Shown: positions 44,179 through 52,863 of the stretch, piece after piece
Position numbering within the stretch: the first letter of the stretch is position 1
Layout: each line of letters begins with the position of its first letter
NCBI RefSeq assembly: GCF_002849895.1
Contig: NZ_CP018868.1
Location: 1-64,000 of the forward strand
Direction: 5' to 3'
Length of the DNA: 64,000 nucleotides
DNA from: Companilactobacillus alimentarius DSM 20249
GTDB taxonomy: Bacteria > Bacillota > Bacilli > Lactobacillales > Lactobacillaceae
Program-made: the position numbers and the translations under genes
Notes under the pieces: generated by a model
Seen by the model: only the letters and a program-made list of their open reading frames with translations
Told to the model about the DNA's origin: nothing
The model's database searches: none

Positions 44179-45597
44179 TTAATCACCCACTTTGTGCTTG
44201 GCCTGATCGACTTGTTTTTGCGCTGCTGATTGGTCACTCTGCGCATTCTTTAAGTCCGACTTAGCCGAATCCACCTTCTTGTCTTTGTCCTTATCTTTAC
44301 TGCCATCAATCTTGTTGGCGTCATCTAACTTCTTTTGGGCGTCACTAACTTCGTTCTTAGCGGCATTGAGGCTTAATAGCGCTTTGAGATACTTGGCTTT
44401 AGGGCTGTTCACCCCAGCTAATTTGGTTTGGACGGTCTGGGCGTCTTGCGTATCGTTATGGGCTAGGAAGGCTTGTCCCATTCTCAATAAAACATCAGCG
44501 TTCGTCGTAAAGGATAATTGGTTATTGAGCGTATTGGTATCGTAGTTAACGATGGCTTTTTCAAGTTTCAACTGGTCTTTTTGCTTGCTTGTCGCCTTAG
44601 TTGGCAATTCCCACTTGGCAACCTGCCCGCTATCCTTGTTGGCATAAGCCGTGTTGACAACCTTATTCAACTGGCTTGGGTCAACCTTTAAAGCTTGCTG
44701 GTACTGACCATGCTTTAAAAAGACATTGACTTGCTTAGTTGCAGGATAGCCGGCTCGTTGCATATCTTTTTGTGCTTCTGACCACTTATGATCATTTAAA
44801 GCGGTCTGAATTTGACCGCTATATTTTAATCGCGTGACTTGGGCTTGGTTCTGGTTAGCTAAGCTTTGATACTTTCTTTCGTCACTTTTATGGACTAAGC
44901 CGACGGCCAAAACGGCCACAATCGCCACTCCGGCCACGCTCAACCATAAACGTTGTTTGGTTTTCTGCTGGGCCGTTTCAACTGCCTGCCATTCGTGATA
45001 GCTCACAAAGTCCTCAATGCCGTTAACCACTTCCGTTAACTCATTTAACGACGTAGCGTTAGCTACTTGTTGTAAATAGTCGTCCGGGTGTTTAGCTAGG
45101 GCTTCTTTAGGATTGCTTAGTAGCCGTTCATAGGGTGTCCCCGTCAAACAAAATAGAATCAGCGCTTTGTATTTAGCTAAATTGCTATGTTTGTCATCAT
45201 AAGGCATAAGTTCATTGGCCCGGTAAGCGTACCAAACATGTTGCATGGGGTAATACCACAGATTAGCTGGGTTTAAGGCAATATGATACTGGCTATCGTT
45301 AACCACCTTTTGCGCCATAATTTCCTTGGCAATCGCTGACCGGATTGCCTTATTTTCATGTGGTAAATTCTTTAATGATCTGACCTTATCCGGCAAGGTA
45401 TAAGTTAAAACGACCTTCTGGCCTTGCTCAACCACGTTGACTAACTGCAAGAACTTGGAATCAGTTTGTTTTAATTCGTTTAGCTCACTCAACTGGTCAT
45501 ATCGAAACTGATTGTGATTGAGTTCGAGAATTAACTGGTTTCCCTGTCGCTTGAAGGTGCCAACCTCGATATTCAATAACTGGTTTGGTTTACTCAT
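44179..45597 (-). CDS. trsF: TrsF, EssB/YukC-like bitopic membrane protein
   Basis: 472 residues. The cytoplasmic N-terminal about 210 residues resemble the pseudokinase-like domain of EssB/YukC from type VII secretion (KVVLTYTLPDKVRSLKNL, then IALNPANLWYYPMQHVWYAY and YKALILFCLTGTPYERLL). One membrane helix (217-236). The outward C-terminal half is helical, ending in a Lys/Asp/Ala-rich coiled coil. Overlaps trsE by 8 bases. Essential in related staphylococcal trs systems by family knowledge; its molecular role is unclear. Confidence 0.75.
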   Translation of the reverse strand: MSKPNQLLNIEVGTFKRQGNQLILELNHNQFRYDQLSELNELKQTDSKFLQLVNVVEQGQKVVLTYTLPDKVRSLKNLPHENKAIRSAIAKEIMAQKVVNDSQYHIALNPANLWYYPMQHVWYAYRANELMPYDDKHSNLAKYKALILFCLTGTPYERLLSNPKEALAKHPDDYLQQVANATSLNELTEVVNGIEDFVSYHEWQAVETAQQKTKQRLWLSVAGVAIVAVLAVGLVHKSDERKYQSLANQNQAQVTRLKYSGQIQTALNDHKWSEAQKDMQRAGYPATKQVNVFLKHGQYQQALKVDPSQLNKVVNTAYANKDSGQVAKWELPTKATSKQKDQLKLEKAIVNYDTNTLNNQLSFTTNADVLLRMGQAFLAHNDTQDAQTVQTKLAGVNSPKAKYLKALLSLNAAKNEVSDAQKKLDDANKIDGSKDKDKDKKVDSAKSDLKNAQSDQSAAQKQVDQAKHKVGD

Positions 45598-47605
45598 TTA
45601 AAGTCCCTCCTTCCTCCTCGGTGGTAGTTAAAGCGTCAATTTCACTGGGAGTTAAGATCACGCGCTTTTGATAATCCGGTTGTTCGGCTGTCTCACGATT
45701 GTATTTTTCTTGGTAAGCTTCTGGGTCGATTAGTCGTAATTCTTCTTCGGTCAATTCGACGCGCATAAAGGCGCGTTGGCTACCATAGATCATCAGGGCT
45801 TCGCCTTGTCTACGACGTTCTAGTAGCTTCTTTTCTTTATCCGAGAACGTCATACGCAATTTGGTAATCACATCATCAACGCCTTTACCGTCAAGACCAA
45901 AGAATACTTTGGTATAGGAGTTCCCAATAATTGCTTCCCCAATGTTCTGCCCGGTATCTGTCGTGCCTTCGATCACATCTTGAATTTGCTGTGTTCCGGC
46001 GATCGCTCCGGCATTGTACTTTCTAAACCGCTTGTATGCTTGGTGGAAAAAGGTGGCGGCCGCTTTGTGCAAGGTCAAAAAGTGAAATTCATCAACAAAC
46101 AATTTCTTGCGGCTATGCCGATCTTTGGTGATTTCGTCCCACAAATACTGGAAGGTATTCAGATAAGCCGCTGATTGGACTTCCTGTTCACTTTGTAGGG
46201 GCTTTAAATCAAAGGAAATGATTTTCCCTTTTAAGTTAACGTTGGTGTGGCCGTCAAATAGGCTGTTAGAACCATGGGTATAACTACCTAAGATGTAGTA
46301 GAAGTCTTTAACCCGATTGAATTTGTCGGCGTCCTTATCTGCCAGTTTTTCCAACTCGTCATAAACATTGGATAAGGTCGGCCACTGATCGTCTTTAATC
46401 TCTTTTAAGCGGCTATATTTCAAAACGCCACTGTTGACGTAAGCTTGTTTAACCACATCATCAAGGATTGCCAGCTCAACTTGGGTAATCCCGGTTTTAA
46501 GGACTTCAAAGAATCCCTTTAATCGCTGGATTTTATCTTTAACTAGTAAATCAAGGTTCGTGACCGCCTCATCGGCGCTTAGGATTTCTTCGGAGAAAAT
46601 TTGTAGCGGGTTAATTTTGTACTTCGCATTAGAAGTTAAGTGCAAGACTGCCCCACCCAGGGCTTCAACAATCTTGGTATATTCGTTTTCTGGATCAATA
46701 ATGTAGATTTGATAGTCTTGAATGGCGTAGCGTAGGATTTTCTGAATCATATAGGTGGTCTTGCCGACCCCCGAGGTCCCGATAATCACTTGATTTTGAT
46801 TTAGGGTCTTGTTGCGATCCAACATATCTACGGCAATTAAGCTGTTGGTATCTTTGTTAACCCCTTCAATATCGCTTCTAGGCTTCAAGTCCAAAATCTC
46901 AGCGTCATCAAAAGGAAACATGCTGCTGGCGACTTCGGTATTACTTTCTTTATAGGTGTAATCCCCCATGAGGTTCTCGTTAATTGGCATGGTTGACCAG
47001 AAAGCTTGAAAGGTTGCTTTAACGGGCACTAGGGGCTTCATTTGTAGCTTAATCAACGTATTCTTAACGTTTTCGGTTAAGTCATCTAAGTCTGCTAAAC
47101 TGTTGGCCCGCAGATAAATGAGCATATGTTGGTACACAAATGTGGTAGAATTATCAAGGTATTTATCTAGTTGCATGTTGGCTGAATCAATATAATTTTG
47201 CAGAATCTTCTTTTTATACGGGTCGAACGTATTTAACTTCTGCGCTTCCTTATTTTGAATCGTCTTCTTGTAATAGGTAATCATTGAATTGTTACTGGCG
47301 CTGTCGATATATTGCACAATGTCGATAACGCCTTTTTTGCGCTTTAACTCTGATAGCCAGTTGCCATACACCCGTTTGGGATAGTCAGCAATCGCTAACA
47401 CCCGAATAAAATTCTCACCCGACTGAACGTAGGTGGGGTACTGTTCCCAGCTAAACGGAAATAGTGAATGCAAGCTATCGCGATCAATCAGCTTGGTAAA
47501 GTCTTCAACCTCCGGTTTTTGTTTATTAACCGCTGGTTCACTATTTTGCTGACTTTCTTTCTTGGTTGGCATGAACAAATCAATGACCTTATCGCCAAAA
47601 CTCAT
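45590..47605 (-). CDS. trsE: TrsE, VirB4-type transfer ATPase
   Basis: 671 residues. N-terminal VirB4 domain, then the motor: Walker A IIGTSGVGKTTYM (274-286), IIDPENEY, Walker B KKLFVDEFHFLTL near 500, GAIAGTQQIQDVIEG and a FGLDGKG segment. VirB4 proteins are the universal ATPases that power channel assembly and substrate passage on the inner membrane face. ATG after AGGAGG. Confidence 0.94.
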   Translation of the reverse strand: MSFGDKVIDLFMPTKKESQQNSEPAVNKQKPEVEDFTKLIDRDSLHSLFPFSWEQYPTYVQSGENFIRVLAIADYPKRVYGNWLSELKRKKGVIDIVQYIDSASNNSMITYYKKTIQNKEAQKLNTFDPYKKKILQNYIDSANMQLDKYLDNSTTFVYQHMLIYLRANSLADLDDLTENVKNTLIKLQMKPLVPVKATFQAFWSTMPINENLMGDYTYKESNTEVASSMFPFDDAEILDLKPRSDIEGVNKDTNSLIAVDMLDRNKTLNQNQVIIGTSGVGKTTYMIQKILRYAIQDYQIYIIDPENEYTKIVEALGGAVLHLTSNAKYKINPLQIFSEEILSADEAVTNLDLLVKDKIQRLKGFFEVLKTGITQVELAILDDVVKQAYVNSGVLKYSRLKEIKDDQWPTLSNVYDELEKLADKDADKFNRVKDFYYILGSYTHGSNSLFDGHTNVNLKGKIISFDLKPLQSEQEVQSAAYLNTFQYLWDEITKDRHSRKKLFVDEFHFLTLHKAAATFFHQAYKRFRKYNAGAIAGTQQIQDVIEGTTDTGQNIGEAIIGNSYTKVFFGLDGKGVDDVITKLRMTFSDKEKKLLERRRQGEALMIYGSQRAFMRVELTEEELRLIDPEAYQEKYNRETAEQPDYQKRVILTPSEIDALTTTEEEGGTLNE

Positions 47606-47616
47606 ACTGTTGCCTC

Positions 47617-48276
47617 CTATCCATTGAAATTGATTAAGTTCTTTAAAATCTCTTGAACTTCTTGACTAGTCAAAACTTTGGCCGTCACATCAAAATCCGT
47701 TAACGCATTTTCAATGTCTCGTTTAACCTGTTCGATCTTTTCGTCTAAATGAGTGACCGCTAGGTTTAAGCTCTTAACACTTTTGTCCTTAATTGGCACC
47801 TTAACGATTAGCAGATGTTGCTTAGTTGTCATGTTTTTGGATTCCTGGACTTTAGTAAAGTGGTCCAAATAACTGGCTATGAGTTGGATTTTGAACTGTT
47901 GCTCCGGGTGATCTTTTTGTAACGCAAGATACCGACGCTTGAGACCATTGAGATAAGCCGTCATATTGACGGGAATCGTCGGTTCTAAGAACTGTAGCGT
48001 GTCATCAACACCTTCACCCAAGGTACTCATCAGAAACGCGCCATAGTCCTCAAAAACGTCCTGTTGTTCGGTTTCATTAAGCAGATCAAGGTTGATCCCA
48101 CTAACTTCCAAAATGCCAACGAGATTACCCGTTTTGGTAACTTCGTAGTTACCATACATACCCACCACCAAGCTCATGTCATCAATGGTCTCTTTGCCAC
48201 CATTGATTTTAGGCGGTTGGTAATCCCAATCGAGCTTCACTGATTTATTGGCGGTTTTGCTCTTCTTCAAACGCAT
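47617..48276 (-). CDS. trsD: TrsD/TraD-family transfer protein
   Basis: 219 residues, no membrane segment; starts MRLKKSKTANKS with GAGGTG upstream, inside the end of trsC (32-base overlap). Contains MSLVVGMYGNYEVTKTGNLVGILEVSGINLDLL, typical of the TrsD family and of the N-terminal domain of some VirB4 proteins, so it may act as a separate VirB4 N-terminal partner for TrsE. Confidence 0.8.
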   Translation of the reverse strand: MRLKKSKTANKSVKLDWDYQPPKINGGKETIDDMSLVVGMYGNYEVTKTGNLVGILEVSGINLDLLNETEQQDVFEDYGAFLMSTLGEGVDDTLQFLEPTIPVNMTAYLNGLKRRYLALQKDHPEQQFKIQLIASYLDHFTKVQESKNMTTKQHLLIVKVPIKDKSVKSLNLAVTHLDEKIEQVKRDIENALTDFDVTAKVLTSQEVQEILKNLINFNG

Positions 48277-48607
48277 TTAGTTCACCTCGCTTCTTCGGTT
48301 TCAAATAAAACAGTTTCTGACCATTGGCATAGCGGCGTTTCAACTTAAAGTTATCCCGCACTTTAATATTCTTCCGCGCCGCAACTGGCCTAATTGTTAA
48401 AATAGCCATGACAACGGTCATGGCTAAGACAACAATCACAATTTTTATCAGGACTAAAATCAGGCCATAGGGTGGGATTGCAATAAAAATCAAGCCCACT
48501 AGTCCTGCCAGCGCCGCATAGCCAAAATCCTTCAAGGTGTAGTCTTTCCAGATCCCGTAATCTTTATCCACGTTTTCTGGGAAGATAAATTCTTTTCCTT
48601 TCTTCAT
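48245..48607 (-). CDS. trsC: TrsC, PrgI/VirB3-like membrane protein
   Basis: 120 residues with two closely spaced membrane helices (about 28-46 and 48-71) flanked by charged ends (KDYTLKDFGYAALAG, ...VRDNFKLKRRYANGQKLFYLK). This is the PrgI-family pattern, the VirB3 counterpart, always before the VirB4 genes. Confidence 0.82.
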   Translation of the reverse strand: MKKGKEFIFPENVDKDYGIWKDYTLKDFGYAALAGLVGLIFIAIPPYGLILVLIKIVIVVLAMTVVMAILTIRPVAARKNIKVRDNFKLKRRYANGQKLFYLKPKKRGELNAFEEEQNRQ

Positions 48608-48627
48608 TTGGCAGGCTCCTTTTTAAA

Positions 48628-48963
48628 TTAAGTGAATAGGCTGTAAACCCAAGGTAAGATCCAGATAATGGCCGCTGCTAAGGCCACTAAGCCAGCTACT
48701 CGGCCAACCGCGTGATAAACTTCGGATTTCTCTCGCGGATCGTCTGCGTCAGGCATTCTTTTGATAATAATAAATAGCGCGACACAAATCCCAACTAAAA
48801 CGACCAAACCAGTTAAAATACCCTGAATTGTCTTACCAGCTTGGGTTAATTTGCTTTTAACTTCGCCACCGTCCGCGGCAAAAACAACCTGGGCGTTCAT
48901 CAAGCCCAAATAAATCGCAGTAGCTCCAGTAGTTGCTAACGCTTTTACTTTGCTGAACTTCAT
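48628..48963 (-). CDS. VirB2/CagC-like pilin or channel subunit
   Basis: 111 residues from the ATG complementing 48961-48963, which has AAGGAGG 6 bases before it; reading 24 codons further upstream is open but overlaps the previous gene and has no site. Signal-like N-terminus ending VVFAADGG (cut after AxA), then two hydrophobic segments (about 43-65 and 85-107), the VirB2/TrbC pilin layout. In Gram-positive systems it is a membrane channel component rather than a proven pilus. Confidence 0.78.
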   Translation of the reverse strand: MKFSKVKALATTGATAIYLGLMNAQVVFAADGGEVKSKLTQAGKTIQGILTGLVVLVGICVALFIIIKRMPDADDPREKSEVYHAVGRVAGLVALAAAIIWILPWVYSLFT

Positions 48964-48964
48964 G

Positions 48965-49579
48965 TTATTCCTCCTTCCTATCGTCTTCTGATGTTCGTAA
49001 TTGAATTTGTTCTGCTTGCGTTTCTTCTGGTTCACGCTGATAGAACTTGTTCAATTGTTCCTCGGCAATTTGCTGGCTTGGTAACGGATCAGTGGCTAAT
49101 TTGACGCGACCATTTTCACTTGTGGCTAAGTAGTATTCTTTTTCAGACTGACCAAGTTCTTGCGTTTCCAAAACATGTAGATTATGTTCGTAACGTCCTA
49201 ATGCGTTATCAACTTCCAACCCATAAAAACCAAGAAAGCCTTCTAAAAAACTTTCACCAAAAAAGGTCATTTCATTTTTAATTTGCTTATATTGATGAGT
49301 TGGCTTATCACTAACTAGCTTTTCAGTTTTTTTGGCGTTCTTGCTGTCTTGATGACGATTAAACCAACTACTGATTTTTAATGGGTCGGTCTTAATCTGA
49401 CGCTTAACGGTATTTTTGATTAATGCTTTCCGTACCTCGTCAATTGGTTTACCTTCCTGTTTCAATCGGTCTTGTAACTTGTCTTGATCCGCCAATTCTT
49501 GTTCGTCTTTAACCACGATAGCTTTCTGGCCATTATGAATTAGCTTGCCATTAATGCCCTGCCAGCTTTCTACTTTCAT
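48965..49579 (-). CDS. Hypothetical protein at the head of the transfer operon
   Basis: 204 residues, ATG 6 bases after AGGAGG. Charged, mostly helical, no signal or membrane helix, with a Glu/Gln-rich acidic tail (EEQLNKFYQREPEETQAEQ). Lies between the HTH gene and the pilin-like gene, 1 base before the latter's start. Not recognised; position matches a cytoplasmic accessory protein of trs-type operons. The stretch FFGESFLEGFLGFYGLE may be an amphipathic helix. Confidence 0.65.
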   Translation of the reverse strand: MKVESWQGINGKLIHNGQKAIVVKDEQELADQDKLQDRLKQEGKPIDEVRKALIKNTVKRQIKTDPLKISSWFNRHQDSKNAKKTEKLVSDKPTHQYKQIKNEMTFFGESFLEGFLGFYGLEVDNALGRYEHNLHVLETQELGQSEKEYYLATSENGRVKLATDPLPSQQIAEEQLNKFYQREPEETQAEQIQLRTSEDDRKEE

Positions 49580-49617
49580 TGGATCACCTCCTTATATTGT
49601 TTGTTGGGTTAGAAATA

Positions 49618-49926
49618 TTAAACAACTAGCTTTCCCCTAACCCGCCCGGTAAAATGGATTGTTAGGAGGGTGACACCTAGAAGTTGCGATTCTAGGTGCT
49701 GATCCCCGTTAGCACTACTATTGCTGACGAGGACGCCCTCTTTTTTTATGTGATCTCTGATCCATTCAATTCCTTGTGCTGATATTAGTTTGCTTTTGCC
49801 ACCCTCCATAATCATATTTTTGGGTACTTCGCCCTTATGACGGCGTAGCCATAAACTTACATAAGAACGACTGCGGCCTAACTTTTGGCTAGCTTGACCA
49901 AGGTTATACCATTCTTCTTTTGACAC
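49618..49926 (-). CDS. Small helix-turn-helix protein, likely operon regulator
   Basis: 102 residues. Start is GTG, 8 bases after AAAGGAGGG; the nearby ATG is out of frame. Residues 1-35 (WYNLGQASQKLGRSRSYVSLWL) are a clear HTH. After residue 70 the sequence (LLGVTLLTIHFTGRVRGK) looks unlike a protein core, and the DNA there forms a CACCTAGAA/TTCTAGGTG hairpin (49674-49698). First gene behind the operon promoter, which carries a palindrome, so autoregulation of transfer genes is likely. Confidence 0.68.
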   Translation of the reverse strand: MSKEEWYNLGQASQKLGRSRSYVSLWLRRHKGEVPKNMIMEGGKSKLISAQGIEWIRDHIKKEGVLVSNSSANGDQHLESQLLGVTLLTIHFTGRVRGKLVV

Positions 49927-49960
49927 ATCTTTTACCCTCCTTTCTTTAACCTATGGCTCT

Positions 49961-50008
49961 ATTATATCGCTAAATGTACTCATTGTGTTCATTTAATTTT
50001 ACATTTAG
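49961..50008 (-). promoter_or_regulatory. Promoter and 39-bp palindrome controlling the transfer operon
   Basis: Minus-strand TATAAT (complement of 49961-49966), with TGAACA 19 bases upstream or AACACA at 17 as a weak -35. Perfect 9-bp arms CTAAATGTA (49970-49978) and TACATTTAG (50000-50008) bracket the -35 region. The outer arm ends 1 base from the relaxase stop codon. Confidence 0.62.
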
Positions 50009-50009
50009 A

Positions 50010-52070
50010 TTACAAGTGCATGCCCCCATCTTCATGCCGGTTTCGAGTTTGGTGTTGCCGTTGCTTTTTCGTCATTTCCCACTCGGTTTCTTTCAGTCCA
50101 CGTTCTTGCTTTTGCCGTTGGTAATCTTCATCACGAGCATATAGAACAGTCATGATCGCATCACTAAAGGCCGTCTTTAAGTAATAGGCTGGACTAACTG
50201 GCTTATAATTTAGCGGTTGATAATGCCCCATATTTGCTTTTCTGTACTGGTCGTCCTTGGCTTGTTGCCCTTTTAACTGCTTTTGGATTTTCTCGATCTG
50301 ACTGTTCTTAATCGTCGGATCGGCTTTGCATTCGCCAAAAAAGAGTTGTTTAGTGCCATCATGCTTTAAAACCCGTTGTAAGTGATGATTTTCTAACTGA
50401 TCTAAGCTAAGCTGTCCCGATAAATAAGCTAGTCCTTGTTGATGTTCTTGGGGACTGAACACCTGTGGTGGATTTGCTTGCCACTGTTCAATTGTTTCAG
50501 CCTGACATGGCTTTAAAGCAGGATCATAGTACATCACGGCTGTATAGGCTTGTTCCTGTTTAGTCATTGGTAATTCATCTAAATCGCCTTTGGGAAAGGC
50601 CCTTTTCAATACTTCATGGTATTGCGTTTTAATGACTTGCTTAACGGCCATGATTGTTCGCAATTCTTTGACTGCGCGAGTAATCTTTTGCTGCTCGGTT
50701 GGTGAATACTTTTCTAGTAGACCTTGATCAACGTGTTCTAGACTTTCTAAGCTATCATCATGAATCATCAGCGTATATTTAAGCTCGATTTTGACTTCCT
50801 TTTCTTGTTGCATTAATAACTTAAAACCAACGTATGGCCGCTTAGTAAAGGTCAATAATTGTTGGGTCAACAAATCATCACGAATGTTCATTAAACGTTC
50901 GTTTAATTCACTACCCTTGAAAACTGTTTGTTCGCTATCGGTTTCCTTAATTAATTCCCGTCGTTCAGCCGCGGTTGTCTGTTCAAAATCAAGCTCTGGA
51001 TAAAGTTTTTTAGTCGTGCGATCAACCACTTTATTTAAGAGTTCATCTGCTTTTTTGAGTGAGCTTTCTTGTTGGTTAATCGTCAATAATTGCTTAGTGA
51101 CATCTTCACCAACAGCGTGCTTAATTAAGGTACTGTTTTTCCAATTAAATAGCATGCGCCGCTTATCATCTAAACTTTCCAAACTAATATAAGTTTTCAG
51201 TTCGTGGCTTAACTCTTTGACCACTTTTTTCTCGTTAAACGAGAAGTGTTTACTTAGGCTATCTAAATGACCTCTATTAATTACTTTTTCTTGGTTATTT
51301 TTATAGCCAGCTTTGGACTTACGATAGTTCTTAACTTGTTGGTTAAATTCTTTTCTTTCATGCCGCTTACTATTGATTCCCTCATGTTGAGTTGGTGTAT
51401 CATCTATTCCCTCCTCGATAAATGATTTTTCGCTGATCCGATCGGGAATATTTTTTTGCTCTAAAACTTGATTTACACTAACCGCCCAATTGTGCCGCCA
51501 TTGATTGATTTTTTCTTTTTTATCCCAATCAACCAACCAAATTTTTCGGTTTCTCACATTCCCTGCAGGGGTCTTAGTTTTATTACCATGACTATCTAAA
51601 ATGTATTCGGTTTTTGTTTTCTGTCCCCAAGTACCATCGGGGTTAAATGGGCGATTGGTTAACATCACATGAGCGTGCGGATTACCTGGGTGGTCGCGAT
51701 GAATTGCCACGTCGGCTACCATGCCCTCATCAACAAAATTTTCTTGCACATATTTTGTCAGTAATTCTTTCTGTTCGGATTCACTTAATTCTACCGGTAA
51801 AGCCACGTTAAACTCTTTTGCATACCGTGAGTTTGATTTACGATCTTTCTTTTCAACTTCATTCCACAACTGCTCTCGATCACTCGCCCATTCAGGTGAA
51901 TTTTTTGGCGTCAAAATAAAGCTTTCTGGCATGATCGATCGGGCATAAAAATAGTGGCGACCTTCCTTATCATCAAATAGCTTTTCACCACTTCGATAAG
52001 CGGCACTGGCAATCGCACTTCGTCCTTTACCAGCACTAATATTACTAAAACTCATATGAAAAATTGCCAT
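50010..52070 (-). CDS. mobL: MobA/MobL-family (MOBQ) relaxase
   Basis: 686 residues from the ATG 8 bases after AAGGTGG (GTG four codons earlier lies at the SD). The N-terminal relaxase domain starts [20 protein letters not shown]; Tyr25 in SAAYRSGEK is the likely nucleophile, and [14 protein letters not shown] (His124, His132, His134) binds the metal. The C-terminal 400 residues are helical and Gln/Lys-rich, without a helicase motif. It nicks oriT and pilots the strand to the coupling protein. It sits 90 bases from oriT, ahead of the transfer operon, with the two small relaxosome-like genes on the other side. Confidence 0.93.
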   Translation of the reverse strand: MAIFHMSFSNISAGKGRSAIASAAYRSGEKLFDDKEGRHYFYARSIMPESFILTPKNSPEWASDREQLWNEVEKKDRKSNSRYAKEFNVALPVELSESEQKELLTKYVQENFVDEGMVADVAIHRDHPGNPHAHVMLTNRPFNPDGTWGQKTKTEYILDSHGNKTKTPAGNVRNRKIWLVDWDKKEKINQWRHNWAVSVNQVLEQKNIPDRISEKSFIEEGIDDTPTQHEGINSKRHERKEFNQQVKNYRKSKAGYKNNQEKVINRGHLDSLSKHFSFNEKKVVKELSHELKTYISLESLDDKRRMLFNWKNSTLIKHAVGEDVTKQLLTINQQESSLKKADELLNKVVDRTTKKLYPELDFEQTTAAERRELIKETDSEQTVFKGSELNERLMNIRDDLLTQQLLTFTKRPYVGFKLLMQQEKEVKIELKYTLMIHDDSLESLEHVDQGLLEKYSPTEQQKITRAVKELRTIMAVKQVIKTQYHEVLKRAFPKGDLDELPMTKQEQAYTAVMYYDPALKPCQAETIEQWQANPPQVFSPQEHQQGLAYLSGQLSLDQLENHHLQRVLKHDGTKQLFFGECKADPTIKNSQIEKIQKQLKGQQAKDDQYRKANMGHYQPLNYKPVSPAYYLKTAFSDAIMTVLYARDEDYQRQKQERGLKETEWEMTKKQRQHQTRNRHEDGGMHL

Positions 52071-52113
52071 GTCGGTCACCACCTTTCTTTGAGTTTATGG
52101 GTTTGACTTTGTT

Positions 52114-52128
52114 GTCGCCATCGGCGAC
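52114..52128. repeat. Small inverted repeat upstream of the relaxase
   Basis: GTCGCC-ATC-GGCGAC, perfect 6-bp arms between oriT and the relaxase start; a possible accessory-protein site. Confidence 0.5.
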
Positions 52129-52159
52129 TTCTAATACAGGTTTTAATGGGTTTAGCACA

Positions 52160-52191
52160 ACGTCATCAAAGATGACGTGTAAGTGCGCATT
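52160..52191. other. oriT: Origin of transfer (oriT)
   Basis: ACGTCATC (52160-52167), AAA, GATGACGT (52171-52178): a perfect 8-bp inverted repeat, followed after one base by TAAGTGCGCATT. An inverted repeat next to TAAGTGCGC is the hallmark of RSF1010/pIP501/pSK41-type oriTs used by MOBQ relaxases, with the nick within or just after GTGCG (about 52187/52188). It lies between relaxase and relaxosome genes, as expected. Confidence 0.85.
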
Positions 52192-52273
52192 GACCTCGTT
52201 TCACTCGGTCTTCTGATTCTCTTATCTTTAACTTAGTGTATGCCTTCCGCTTCGCTATTTCAACTTTTATACT

Positions 52274-52302
52274 TTGACTTAACGTTTCCCTTATGATATA
52301 GT
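52274..52302 (+). promoter_or_regulatory. Promoter of the small relaxosome-like genes
   Basis: TTGACT (52274-52279), 17-base spacer, TATAGT (52297-52302): both boxes 5 of 6. Confidence 0.75.
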
Positions 52303-52339
52303 GTCGGTGATTATTTCTAATATGATTGGAGGGATCGTT

Positions 52340-52549
52340 ATGTCTCAAAGTAACTTAGAAAAACAAGAATCTAAATTAAAAGCCCTTAATCAAAAAATTA
52401 AGGACGAAAAAAATAAGATTGAACAACGGCTAGGTAAACAAATCATCAGTCAAGCCAATTTAGATTATGCTAATTTGTCTAACGATCAGATTAAGCTTTT
52501 AGCCAAGCAATTTTCTGAATTTTTAAAGGTAAAGTCCGTAGATCATTAG
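52340..52549 (+). CDS. Small coiled-coil protein next to oriT
   Basis: 69 residues from the ATG 7 bases after GGAGG. Lys/Glu-rich helix (LEKQESKLKALNQKIKDEKNKIEQRLG) then a short helical tail. First of two small genes transcribed away from oriT; likely relaxosome accessory protein (MobC-like position). Family not certain. Confidence 0.62.
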   Translation: MSQSNLEKQESKLKALNQKIKDEKNKIEQRLGKQIISQANLDYANLSNDQIKLLAKQFSEFLKVKSVDH

Positions 52550-52571
52550 CCATACGAGATGGGGAAATTCC

Positions 52572-52850
52572 ATGTCTAATCAATATGAAAAACTAGTCGA
52601 GCAGCAAGCGCGTTTAAAACAAAAAATTGAGCGAGAAGATTTTAAATTACGACAATCTAAATACTATGAAAATCGGCAAGCCCGCAAAGCCCGTTCTCGC
52701 CGATTAATTCAAAAAGGGGCTTTGCTCGAAAAATACTTTCAAGCTGATAACCTCTCGGTCGAACAAACCGAAGAACTTTTAAAAATATTTGCTGACTATG
52801 TTAACGCCCATAAACCGGATAAATTAAAAAACGATCAACCTAATAACTAG
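52572..52850 (+). CDS. Small basic protein, relaxosome accessory candidate
   Basis: 92 residues, rich in Lys, Arg and Gln: EKLVEQQARLKQKIERED, then QARKARSRRLIQKGALLEKYF, which resembles the conserved ARTHRLI-x-x-GAxLE core of DUF3847/MobC-like proteins. 22 bases behind the previous gene. Its last 11 bases overlap, tail to tail, the zeta toxin gene. Inferred to help the relaxase at oriT. Confidence 0.68.
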   Translation: MSNQYEKLVEQQARLKQKIEREDFKLRQSKYYENRQARKARSRRLIQKGALLEKYFQADNLSVEQTEELLKIFADYVNAHKPDKLKNDQPNN

Positions 52851-52863
52851 GCCGATCGTTTTT
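52827..52863. terminator. Bidirectional terminator shared by relaxosome and toxin genes
   Basis: AAAAACGATC / GATCGTTTTT stem covering the overlapping stop codons of the two convergent genes. Confidence 0.85.
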
